Shown here piece after piece: positions 37,601 through 48,808 of a stretch of DNA of 64,000 nt (positions within the stretch are counted from its first letter, which is position 1; each line of letters starts with the position of its first letter). The notes under the pieces were generated by a model. It saw only the letters and a list, made by a program, of their open reading frames with translations. It made no database searches and was not told where the DNA came from. A program made the translations under genes and the position numbers. Source of the stretch: Varroa destructor (Eukaryota; Arthropoda; Arachnida; Mesostigmata; Varroidae); assembly GCF_002443255.2 (NCBI RefSeq), contig NW_019211457.1, positions 15,052,374 through 15,116,373 of the forward strand. The letters are read 5' to 3'.

Positions 37601-40600
37601 GTGCTAGCTCAGTATCAATATAATGAGTATACTTCTATGGATGTATAGCTACACAATATTGAACATACGTACATCTAATTATTGATAAAATTTACCTTTG
37701 GCATCTCACGTACGCCGAATGTATGCCGATATTTGCAGAATATGAATCGGCAGTTCGAAACGCTCAATTAGCAACCGGCGATATCCACGCCATAGAAACT
37801 GCTACCGAATTTTTCGACACTTAGCAGCATCCAATAACTACTCTGTGGGTAGATCAGTACTAAAAATAAATGCTTCAAGTCTGGTACTGTTATGGTCAAG
37901 TATTGCTTCGGGCAATTTTTTCTTTCCAGCGCGACGAAATCAACGAGGTTTCGAACCTGATAGTAAATGTCTATATCCCGTAAGGAAACCACCAAAGCCC
38001 TGTGTAGAATAGACATCAGCAAGTCAGCTTAGAGGAATCCTAACACAGTATACATTACGTAGATGTTGTCCGGAAACACCTCGTGACTGACTGGCGCTCA
38101 CCCCTCTGCGAGCAAATTATCCCGCGAGGATATATGCGAGGAAACTCAATCCCATAATATGTCCATATATTTAATTTTTTGCATTAGTACTAGTATCTTA
38201 CTATATAACAATGGTAGAGATGCTAAAAGAATCACTCCTTTGTGAGCGATTTTTTTTGTGGTTTTCTGCCACAGCCAGCCTAAACGCTTTGGCGATTTCA
38301 GTACATCTGTATACGAAATTGCTTTAGCACAAGGCAACTACTTCTTGTATCAAAAATGGTAAACATTGACTCCTCCTTTAACGAAAACGAGTGCAATACA
38401 CACAGGTCCAAATGAAACAATAATGAATGAACAAATGAAACGTTGCAGATGTCGATTTACTTTTGTGCGCAATGCCATCTAAAATCGTTGTTCTAATAAT
38501 TTTCATCTGGTCCATTGATGGCGTTAAAAATGCACGAAATAATAATCAAAAACATTCATTGCACCGTTCCTTGGTACAAATTAGTAAATCTTGTGAACCG
38601 ACTATCACCAAGTAAACTATTTTAGGCTGTTGACACTATAAATCGGCTTGTTTCCTCATTAAGGCATTAACAACTTGTAGCGCACGTTACGACTCTTTTT
38701 CTATCTTTTGGAATACGTTGCCGCTGCCGATGCTTTCCGATATACACAAGGTAATGTCAACATTTTCATACGGCTGACGTCTTGTACCCAGACGGCGCTG
38801 CCAAGTTGTCGAAGTGCCACAATTACCTCAAATTTTGGATTGGTTTACCGTCAATTGCCAGTAAGCATTTACCTCGCATAGTCACCTTACTTTAGCAATA
38901 CGTTTCAGAGTATGTGGCTGCCACATCTTGCTGCGCATGCGTTGAGTGGCAATATTAGCAACCGCGTCGAGCTTAAATTCTGCGCAAACTCAAAAAACGA
39001 CGACTATAACGTGACACGATCGTAAAGCTCGCACACGCACATAACCAATGGGCCCAATAGATCTCAAATCTTTTGGAGCGCCAGATCGCCAACAGAGCTG
39101 ATCACGTTACTGAAGTTAAGCGACGCAGGCAGAATTTGTATAGAAGTCCGAAGTTAAGTAGCGAGTATTGTTTGCATCGGTTGCATAACAACCGATGAAA
39201 TTCATAACATAACTCAGACAATGGAAACCTACTCAAAAACGCGACGCAACATTTGATCAGTTCGGCACTGATTGGCGTCAAATTGATCAAATGCTGATTG
39301 GCCGGTGAATTCGTTGATCATTGGGACACGCAAACCTATGCTAGAACAAGTGGTAGATAAGATATCACGGCGAAAATATATTCAAGAGGGTAGAACATAT
39401 ACTTATGTATTATAAATACTGTAAGCTGTGTGTAAACTGTGCTAAAGGGTGGAGCTGGACTAATGGGTCGAAATGATTGGGCCCTTGGGAAGGCAGAGAT
39501 CGTCTTTCGCTTTATCTTGTCCCTCCTCTTCCTCGAAAAAAAATCTGCGTACTCCCGACTCCCTCCAACGCTTTGGATTGCTTGTATATACGCTGAAAGT
39601 TGCGTGCAAAATTACTTTGAGAACAAAAGACTTAATCTTAGCCAGTGTTTGCTACGTCAAGGCAAGCGATCTGTCAGAACCTCGTTAACGCTGATGCATT
39701 TCTTTTCAACACCGACGTCTGAACCGTCCGCTAGCGATTATTATCGATCAATGCTTTTCGAGTCTCTAGTAGTTATATAAAAACGTTACAAACACGCATC
39801 AGGTGATTGTTAGCGCCTTACGGTTAGGTAAAGGCTCAGTCAAAGCGAAAAAAATCGACTATTAAACACACTAACTGTTCACAATATATTCAATATACAG
39901 TGAACTCTAATATTGGTTTGCCGCTCAAGTATGATTAATGGCGTTGGGTGTGAGTGATTGCCTGATTGAAAGTCTTAGATTAGGGATATCCAAGGGGTAT
40001 GCCATTTGCCATGTTCTGTACTCAAGCATCTTTGGCGTATAAATTAAAATCGCTACTTCAGATAATGGCTTTCAGCGATTGTTTGAAGTTTTAATTGTCT
40101 ATATAAGCTTGATTTACGTTATTACGATTCCAGCTGCCGTGGGCCACCTTAGGCAAACAGTTTTACTTCTAAGCTTTGCTACATCTACCCAGTGTTTTAA
40201 GTTTGTACTGCGTATAATTTTAAAGTCAAAATAATCATAGGACCAACCGCCTGCTTTCCGGAAAGCTATTTGAAAACGTTAATAACTCTTCAACATTTAA
40301 CTAGACGTCGCCCATTGAAAATGTGACGCTGGGAAATATTCATCGAAACTCAATATGAGAGACCGACAAAGCCCAAGGACTCTTCAGATTGCATCACCTT
40401 GGACATCCTACAGCTTCTACATAATTTTCTTGTTAGTACTATTCAAGTTAACAGTAGAGTAACCGAACAAGGGCTTAGTGAAGGCACAATGAACACACCT
40501 CGAAACGCGTGTAGGACAGCCCCTTTGTCAGAACACTACCAGGACGCAATTGCCACTTTTCCCTAGATACCCTTACGGTCTTCCGATTAGTAAGCCCGTT

Positions 40601-41825
40601 ACCACTACAGCGTCGCATCGAGAACAACGACTTCTCCAGGGATCGAAAAGAATCGTCGACTAGCTAACCTCTACTTATCAATTACGCAGGATACCTTCAC
40701 CTTTATCGACGTAAATATTCCACTGAGAAGTTTTAGATAAAGTTCAATATCAGTTTAAGCAAATAAATACCTTTGCAAAGTTCTATGGGCAATAATATTA
40801 TTCAGGCAATTACATAAATATTGCGTTAATATTCATCTGAAAGGAAGTCGATCTATATAATCCTAAGAGCATTTAAAAAATCAGCAAGCTTAAAATATTT
40901 TGATTGAATATAAACTTTTAGCACATATATTTGAAAAACACTTGCCAACATTACAAAAAAAGACATTTCTTAATTTTACTTACACAATTCTATAAAAAAG
41001 AATAGATGAAAACGATTTGCAAAAACTGTCCTCTACTCAAAGGTGAGGAAGCAACAGTAATCTAGTACAATGTTGTATGAGTCAAAATCCTTGAAAACAT
41101 CGTGATGGATGCTGGGGGCAGTGTCATCACCCTGAATCCAAATATTTTAGCTCGACATATATGAACTCGGTAAAGTATCTTCTTCATGAACAACGGCTCA
41201 GTGGGCCATCGCTGGATTTTTGCTGAAGAGTATAATCCTCATAGCTAGCCCCAAGCTGCCCAAAGCTTTTTCTTAAACCTTGTGACGGTTTTGTGCCGGT
41301 AACTGTTTAAGGTAGAGAGATCAGCCTTACCTTTATGTAAAATTATGATTGGAAGTATTTTATATCGAAACCAAACAATAGTACCTCTGTAATCGGGACC
41401 GTTAAATCTAGACATCCTTTTAACGGTAGCATGTATTATATCTTTCTCATCGATGTATTTTCATCGGTTAGTTAGAGTGTCTAGTTTCGCATTTGAATCA
41501 GAAAGCTACTTTTTATAATTTAAAGGAATTAACAAGCTATCCTCTAGCCTATAAATTTATAGAGAACTAAAGATTTTATTCTTTTCTTTTTCCAAGCAAA
41601 TCTCCGATGTTTGTCTTTTCAGCATTCGGCTTCGAAGAAAATTATCTGAAGCGAGTCTCGATGCCTACACATCTTCCAATCCGACATCTCACCGGTTATC
41701 TCGCCGTATACGTGATGATGGCACGAAAATTCGACTTTAGTCAAAAATTCAGTGACTTCAATCGTATCAAATGCAGTATCAAAAGCTGGCAAATAAATGG
41801 ATAGTCACACACAATTTAGACACGA
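34604..41825. other. intergenic, no gene seen
   Basis: AT-rich, with (AT)n runs at 36079-36091 and 37291-37306. The 113-codon plus frame at 39439-39780 has no ATG at its front and no motif. A 33-base stretch at 39098-39130 loosely resembles the internal core of 5S rRNA (GAAGTTAAGC with a GATCAC to its left) but has a 4-base insertion and no matching flanks. Confidence 0.4.
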
Positions 41826-41843
41826 ACTCGTTTCGAAACGAGT
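41826..41843. repeat. 18-bp perfect palindrome
   Basis: ACTCGTTTCGAAACGAGT is its own reverse complement. It has the form of a dimeric protein-binding site, but no gene start is recognisable beside it. Confidence 0.75.
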
Positions 41844-42250
41844 GACATAATGAAGTAATCAATAAAGACTGGAAGTATACGAAAAGCGAAAAAAAGATTA
41901 ATAATTTTGTTTCCACGCAACATATGACCGTCAAAGACCATACAGCAGACAGCGAGAAAATCTTGAGTGCCAACCAAAACACTGCTGTCAGACTGCTGTC
42001 AAACCTAAACAAATAGGATATTTTGGGAGGTTGACAACTGTTTCTCTATAAAATCAGGACCATTACTGATATCCCAACGCAATTGTAATTATGCATTCTT
42101 GCGAAAAATATTCTATTGAAAATATCTTGCGATTAGCCTGATGTGCAGTAAACATTTGAAGACGCCTATAGATATTAGTCAAATAGATTGTAGATCAAAT
42201 AGCGAAGCTAATCTGTCTAGCTTGTTGAACTCGTCGAGCACACGTACTTC

Positions 42251-42274
42251 GTGCACATGCACGTACACATGCAT
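42251..42274. repeat. alternating purine-pyrimidine tract (Z-DNA-prone)
   Basis: Twenty-four bases alternate strictly between purine and pyrimidine, mostly GC/GT/AC steps (GTGCACATGCACGTACACAT and on). A similar ten-base tract lies just left at 42238-42247. Confidence 0.7.
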
Positions 42275-43497
42275 TTACATTCAACAGTAAAACTTCGCCA
42301 CGCAGCGCACGTAACTTACCAACTGTATATGATGAACAATTCCGTGTAGGTAAATATCCAGTGCTAATGGGGTTCAAACTCAAATCATTGCCGATTTTTT
42401 GTACAGCTTGATCGATTTGATATGTTATGACGGACTTCGTTGCAATAGCAGCAGCCTTTCTGATGACGACATTTGCATCTGTTGGGCTCTCCGAAACCTT
42501 CATTTCTCTGAACTTTTCATCTCTTTGCTACATCGGCATTATTACCTTACGGAAATGACCATTAGAGGACTGTCGAAATTATTTTTTTCCTACATATTGT
42601 CGGTTTCCGAGAAGTCCAATGATTGAGCTTTCTTTTCACTGAATAAAACGAACTTCAATAATATTTATTAAAAAATAGTTTAGGTTAATAAGCGAAATGA
42701 AGTTGTAAAGGACTTGCGCAGAGGACAGGTTAGTGTTGGCACACCCGCTTGCCTCATAATGAACTGTGTATAATGGGCTACGCAACGTTTGCTTGTGTTT
42801 TTATTCGATTCGCTGCCTAAGTTACCGAATCCATTAGTTTGCAATGCAAATCCAGTTTGGGCGAAAGTTCTAATTGAGAACAGCAAAAACGAATTCTACT
42901 GCGGAAGAACGTGCTGCTCGAACAGCTGAGTACTTGCTGTCGACAAGCATGTTCTTAAATAGAAAACTTATTTTGTTTGGTATCGTTTCATAAATATGAA
43001 ATAATAATAGTCTCCCTAACACATTATTATCAACATTTTTAGAAATCTATCATCTAAATATGTATTTTCCTCAGAGATTGCATAGTAGACAAAGTTAACG
43101 GCATTGGAAATACGACTAATGTACTAAAGTAGAGCACACTACAGACAATATCATGGACAAATGATATTACGGTATCTTACGGTAGCTATAATTGGACATC
43201 ATATTATCTATACGCAAATCTATCATGTAGTTACCACAAGAAAAACGCACCCTTGCCTGGAACCAGATAAACTTGTACGTTTATTTATTTACGACGCTCT
43301 CATGCACATTCGCACATTCTGTCCAGACAAAATGCCTCTATCCGCTTAGGTAAGTCGAACATTCGTTCACACGAGTGATAATAAGATGGTGATGTGAGGA
43401 AGAACCTTAGCAAAAAAACGGACGTCTCCGCCCTTGCCCAAAGAACGGCCCCGGGAATCCCATACATATCTCAAATTATGAATGAACAAGCATATAT

Positions 43498-43597
43498 NNN
43501 NNNNNNNNNNNNNNNNNNNNNNNNNNNNNNNNNNNNNNNNNNNNNNNNNNNNNNNNNNNNNNNNNNNNNNNNNNNNNNNNNNNNNNNNNNNNNNNNN
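43498..43597. other. assembly gap, 100 N
   Basis: Exactly 100 N flanked by CATATAT on the left and TATATATA on the right, so the missing sequence is probably an AT microsatellite. The round number suggests a placeholder rather than a measured length. Confidence 0.98.
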
Positions 43598-43667
43598 TAT
43601 ATATAGATTCACAGGGCAAATTATCATAGACTGCAAATTATTGGGACAACCTTTACACAATATGCGT

Positions 43668-44258
43668 TCAATCACGCAGAAGGACACTCGGTGTTGCGCC
43701 TTGTAGGTTCTTCCACGAGAAACTAATTACTTTGAGCGCTGCTATTAAATGACCGCTCATACATATGTATAGGATATAATAGCATCTCGAGCAAACAGGT
43801 CTGATCCTTAGGATATAAGTTAGGCCATACATGGGGAGCAACAGGGTAATCCAATATACGATGCCTCCGGAGCTCTGCTCAATATTGTAGTGAATCTGAA
43901 TGAAATTCGTGAATATGAGGAACGGCATTTTTTTTGAGCCATGGAGAAAATGTTGAAATCTCTTTAGCACAAAAACAACTATATCTTTCAAGAAAGGGAT
44001 GATTGTGACAATAGGAAAATCGAGTCCGATGGAGCCCGTGATGAAGATTCCAACGGAGATTTGCGCCGTACAGAAAATTAGAACGGCCAGACGTGATGAA
44101 GTGTTCCGAATCACTGCGCACGGTATGCCGCGACATTTGAAAATATGCCGCGGACTCAAATTTGCGATTAAGCCAATTGCGTGGATATCGCTATATGCAC
44201 ACGGAACAGCGTGCTTTTCCCGCCTATGATGGATAAAAATGGTTAAGGCTAAGCCATC
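43668..44258 (-). other. partial multi-membrane-segment protein, gustatory-receptor-like fragment
   Basis: The frame is open for 197 codons (stop upstream at 44259-44261), the longest unexplained frame in the window, with no ATG near the front. A plausible acceptor (TTTTTATCCATCATAG|G) on the minus strand would start an exon at 44223. Three hydrophobic segments are visible: RLAVLIFCTAQISVGIFITG, GIVYWITLLLPMYGLTYILR, and YYILYICMSGHLIAALKVIS. The loop before the second one (FTNFIQIHYNIEQSSGGIVY) resembles the cytoplasmic run into a late membrane helix of arthropod gustatory receptors. No TYhhhhhQF signature is seen, so the end of the receptor is missing; a donor-like AAA|GTAATTAG sits near 43727. 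It may be one exon of a real gene or a relic cut by the nearby gap. Confidence 0.3.
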
Positions 44259-44261
44259 TTA

Positions 44262-46933
44262 TTGCCCTTACCCTAACTCACCTACTATTTAAGTTCTGGC
44301 GCAAATTTTTAGGCGCCGAGTTTCACTTCCAACTATTATTTTGAGGGAGTTACTAGTAACGGTTATTTTACCGGCTTCTCGAACCACTTCTGCACCGCGT
44401 GTTATTGATGTTCGATCAATGACAAATGCGGCAGAACTTGGGTAGCACGTAGAAAACACAGTCCTGAATAACAAAATTAGGCGTAAACCTGCTATCTGCT
44501 ATCCAGAATGCTCTCCTAGTCTGTTCATAGCGTAGTTCATAGATATGGCAAAGAGTCAAGTCCTTCTATTTTGTGGTTTCGATGAGTTATAATATAATTA
44601 TACAAAAACAGTACGTGTAGAGTTAAACATTAAATACTTTGAGAATATAATTTTGATTGAAAAAAATTAAGTAAATAAAGATGCGCTTTCGCGTCGCAAA
44701 ATATGCGCAACGTTTTATATACTTGTATAGATCTCATTTCTTGCTGAAGATTGCAAGTACGTGTTTTCATACCAGAATACTGATAACGTTCTCCAGTGAT
44801 CTCAGCATTAGTCTAGCGGTTGATTTCTAGGGTATACCAGAAATCCCCGCTCAATGGAGTCTATCGAGCGCCGATCTGTAACTGTTATCTTACTGGGGGC
44901 AGCAGTCGCTAGTAGTTGGAAAGACCAATACAAATTGAATTGAACTACATACCGATGAAATGAAATAGTTACAACGAAAAAGTCTCCTCACGTACTTTTC
45001 GAAGCCATTTTTGTATAATATAGTTGACCATGGGCATAAAAAAGTTCTAAGAGGAACAAGCTGTTCGGCTCTTGATAGATAAGCTTTTTTTGCCTAGAAA
45101 CCAAGCAGATCATGTTTGTACAACGCCAATAAAGTATTATAAATGTTGTTTGTTTACATGCCTTCATTATAATAACCTGATAGCCCTTAGGTCCAGTACA
45201 CAATGTTCTTGACAAACCTACAAAATGTCATGGTAAATGTTGTACAACCAATCTATGGGATAAGCGGAATTAAGCCATACCTACTTCAATGTGACTGTAA
45301 AATCATGTGGCATCGTCCACTGTTATTTAGAAGACATGTATATATGAAGAATATGTAACTATGCGTCCAGCACGATAATTTCGACTCCAACTTGATTGAA
45401 TCTGTACAAATTCAGTAATATTTTTTAACGTTTGTTTTGCCTGCTCCTTGTAAAAGCTACTGTTAAGCGGGAAATTTAAAACATTGGTTCCTTAGTCTTA
45501 TTGAAGGTTGGTACTCGGCAGTAGCTTAAATCGTCTGCGAAGCTGCTATTCAATTACCTGGATTGATCATCGGTTGATAGTGCAGCTTCACAACTTTCTC
45601 CCTCTTTCGAAACCAGCGAACGGAAATAGTAGAGTGAAGACGTAGTTGCGCTAAATACGACTTGCGTTGGAAACTGAGCTCAGTCCTGTCAAAACATAGA
45701 TATTATAGTAGACGCAGTAGTAGCGTCGTATACCAACCAAATCATGATGGTTACGAGAACAAACGCACACGTGAGGGTTTCCGTTGTCGTATTCCAGATA
45801 TTCGAAAACTATTAGGCATTCGACGCTGAGCGTCGATTAAGGCGCAAAAACCTATCAGTAATTGTATTTTTTGCTGCTCTATTTTTAAGAAAACGAAGTC
45901 CGTCTTATAATGTTCTAGGAGGAACTGGTATAAAGTACCAATCTGTCAGAAGCTGAATGATGCTTATAGTAAGTACTGCGTAGCTCCATATAAAGAGTTA
46001 TATTACACCCAAATAATTAAGTCTCATAACAGAAGCGCATTTATCCCTATCTGTTTGAGTAGTGGGTAAGCCAGGCGCGCATGTACAGTAATTCCTATAG
46101 AACTATCATTACCGCGAACAGCGCGAAGGCCTTCCTGAAGTTAGTTCAACAAGAACCGAAGATGAGTGTTGCCAGCTAAAAACAGTTAGAGGATAAAAAC
46201 AGCCTCTGTCGACCTTTTTGGGACCCACGGCCATATTGGAAGATATTTCGCTCTTCTAGTCCGATTATCCTTGCTGTTAGTGTAGATAAGCGGGCATGTG
46301 ACCGTCTCAAATCACCTTGCTTAAGAGTTTAAAGTTTATTGTCTGAAGTTGCCTGCCTTCGGGAGTGAACCTGTTACGGTGCTGGTTGGCCACAAAGAAC
46401 GGGCCACTCCGGAAGGGGCCTACTAGGATCTTCGATCTGTTCGCGGCGTTTTTCAAACTTGCGGGGTTCTTGGGATTAAGTTTTTTGACAATAATAATGG
46501 AGTAGTTTTTGAATTTTTATCGGAAAATTCTAATACGACTGGGGCACGCAAGTGGTGGGTAAAGTGTTTGTAACAGTTACTAGGAACCGTACCGCATTAG
46601 GCGTAACGGTGAAGATCGCGTCCTGGCATACGATGCTGTCGTCTTATCATCCTGCGTCGGTACAGCCGCTCAAAAATAACTCGATTTTAATGTCTTCAGC
46701 TCGCCCTGCTGGTCTATCTCTGAAGCTTGCACCTTGTCTACACCTTATTAAGTATTCTGCCTAAGCTCTTTTGAGCTGAGAGGCATGGTATGGGGCACTT
46801 AACGTTGGCTCCGGTTCTTCTAAACTAAATTCAACTGAATTTCGTCGTAATTTCCACGTAATACCACTTGAATCGACGATTTATCAAATACTACACTATT
46901 ATATAGTACCCCAACCAGCGGTATATAATATAT
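44262..46933. other. intergenic, no gene seen
   Basis: AT-rich DNA with only short ORFs and no recognisable motif, RNA gene or element ends. Confidence 0.45.
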
Positions 46934-46988
46934 AATTCTATAAAGGGTAATGACTTCACACAGTTGAAGGACTACCCTTTATAGAATT
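46934..46988. repeat. 16-bp perfect inverted repeat, 23-base loop
   Basis: AATTCTATAAAGGGTA (46934-46949) and TACCCTTTATAGAATT (46973-46988) are exact reverse complements. The structure stands about 120 bp before the first recognisable codons of the broken ADAM17-like copy. It may be the end of a small non-autonomous element; no flanking duplication is obvious. Confidence 0.85.
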
Positions 46989-47106
46989 AAGCCTGTGGTA
47001 ATAACAATGTTTACAAACAGAACGTCCTACACCGTAAACAGGACGAATTTGAAGCTTAATATTTGTTGTGTAGACAATGGGTTTATAACAGTTGTTTTGG
47101 GTCTAG

Positions 47107-48808
47107 GTAATTCGCATCATTCTACCTTGGATATCGTTATGGTCAGCCACGACGCCTACATACGCGCAGGCACGAGTTAATAACAACGACAAGTTCGATT
47201 TGGGCGTCGATAGCTTAGGCAAAGCTCGACCCAAGCGAGCGGCTTTAGCCACAATCAACCGCCTTCCTCACCGTGCAGCACCTACCTTTGACAATAGTCA
47301 TATCATTGAGAGTGTCGCTAATGGCAACCCCAGACCAAGAGTGGCAATCTTCGAAGACGATGGTACAAATTCTGAAGTTGTCAAATTTGCTAATATTAGT
47401 GATAGCAATTATATCTATGGGAGAATTTCATCGAATAGAAAACGGCTCCATAGGAAAAAAGCACGACACGTTAACCCAATAAAAAACGGAAAAATTACGC
47501 ACGAAAGTCACAGAACGAGTCTAATTATGCGGTACCACTGTTCAATTGGAAGACGATCGATGCACCTCGCCCAGATATTGTAGAATATTATGCTTTGGCT
47601 CCTAACATGAGTTGTTCATTGAGATTAGGAGTCGATTCGATATCATGGCGAGCTATGAAAGAGGACATATCGAATTTTGTGCTACCGCAAATCGCAATTG
47701 CGAACTCAGAATTTTCAGATAGGTTGGTTTTCATGATGAAGACTCTACGTACACTGGATTCGAATTTAAGTTAAGCGATTTCTTTGTGGTTGAACATCCA
47801 AGAGATGCTGATAAACGTTACATCAGGAACCTCGTCACGTCTACCGAAGAATTGGCAGAATTTTTCGCAGTAGACGACAGTAAAGACAACTCAAAGTACT
47901 GTGTCAGTGTGTTGTTTTCAGGTAGAGATTTACGAAAAGCTTACATAGCATATCGAGGAGACTTGAGCAAATCTACAGGCGCATGCTCAAGGCATGACCC
48001 TGAAAAGGACCGTGCAGCGCAAAATGCTGCCGTTATTCGCGTGACTGACGGGTCGGGTTTTCACGCGAGCACTGAGTATTCTGCTTGGGGCATCGATACC
48101 GCAAGATATAGAAACTTACGAAGGCCTACAGTACGCCGTAAGGGAAAATATTCAGTATTCTGGCGAGCCGCTGATAAAGTTTTCAGCTGAGGACATCAAC
48201 AGAATGTCGTACTTTATCAAAAACGTGCCTTGTATCACGCGAGAACCGACATGCGGTGATACTAAACTAGATTCGAACGAAGCGTATTATAGGAGGTCCG
48301 TGTTGTAACTTAAATTGCACGTTGCGTGAGAACGCAACGTGCAGTGACAGGAATCACGAATGTTGCCACCGATGTAATTTTGCTCCGAAATCATAGATTT
48401 GTCGGCCCGCGGACTACGCCAGCTGCGCAGATGTAGCCAGATGTACAGGTGATGATCCGTTCTGTCCTCTTGCATCAGCCAAGAATGGCACCCTTTGTCG
48501 AAATAATGGCGTTTGTATGCAATGGCGTTGTGGATGCAAATAGATATGCACAGAGCTCGGTTTAAAGAGCTGCCTCTGTAGTGGGGAGCTTGATGCGTGT
48601 AAGGTTTGTTGCATCAGTCCACAATCAGCAGTGTAAACCATTCAGTGTGCCACTCTACCTGGACAATGCTTCACCCTGTGAAAATGGTGGGGTCTGTTTA
48701 TCTCAGATGTGTCAGTCAAGCAGTCTTAATGACACGACCAGGTGCCCAATTGAAACTTCTTCGCACATAATCGAAACTTCCTCGAAGAAGAACGAGAATA
48801 GTTTCTGA
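47107..48808 (+). pseudogene. ADAM17-like pseudogene, pseudoprotease lineage (copy A)
   Basis: Similarity to the intact gene at 52.7 kb runs the full length but jumps between frames. Order: N-terminal/prodomain-like part (47107-47583, with NSHIIESVANGNPRPRV and a Cys-switch-like YHCS), a shifted segment with MSCSLRLGVDS (about 47607-47775), a further shift to the catalytic-fold part with YTGFEFKL and YCVSVLFSGRD (about 47745-48055), another shift around 48060, then disintegrin-like and membrane-proximal Cys-rich parts (48190-48808, with SAKNGTLCRNNGVC and PFSVPLYLDNASPC). In-frame stops occur at about 48306, 48396, 48543 and 48632. Where the zinc site should be (48066-48101) the frame reads RALSILLGASIP, not HExxHxxGxxH. 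At least four frameshifts and several stops make a functional protein very unlikely. It is closer to the plus-strand gene than to the minus-strand ones. Confidence 0.88.
48316..48343. repeat. 12-bp perfect hairpin inside copy A
   Basis: TGCACGTTGCGT and ACGCAACGTGCA are exact reverse complements separated by GAGA. It lies in the disintegrin-like part of the pseudogene; the intact paralogues read a Cys-rich stretch there. Confidence 0.75.

Noticed and set aside
44811..44872. tRNA-like A-box (TAGTCTAGCGGTT) followed by a short inverted repeat
   Set aside because: No proper B-box or acceptor stem could be folded by eye.
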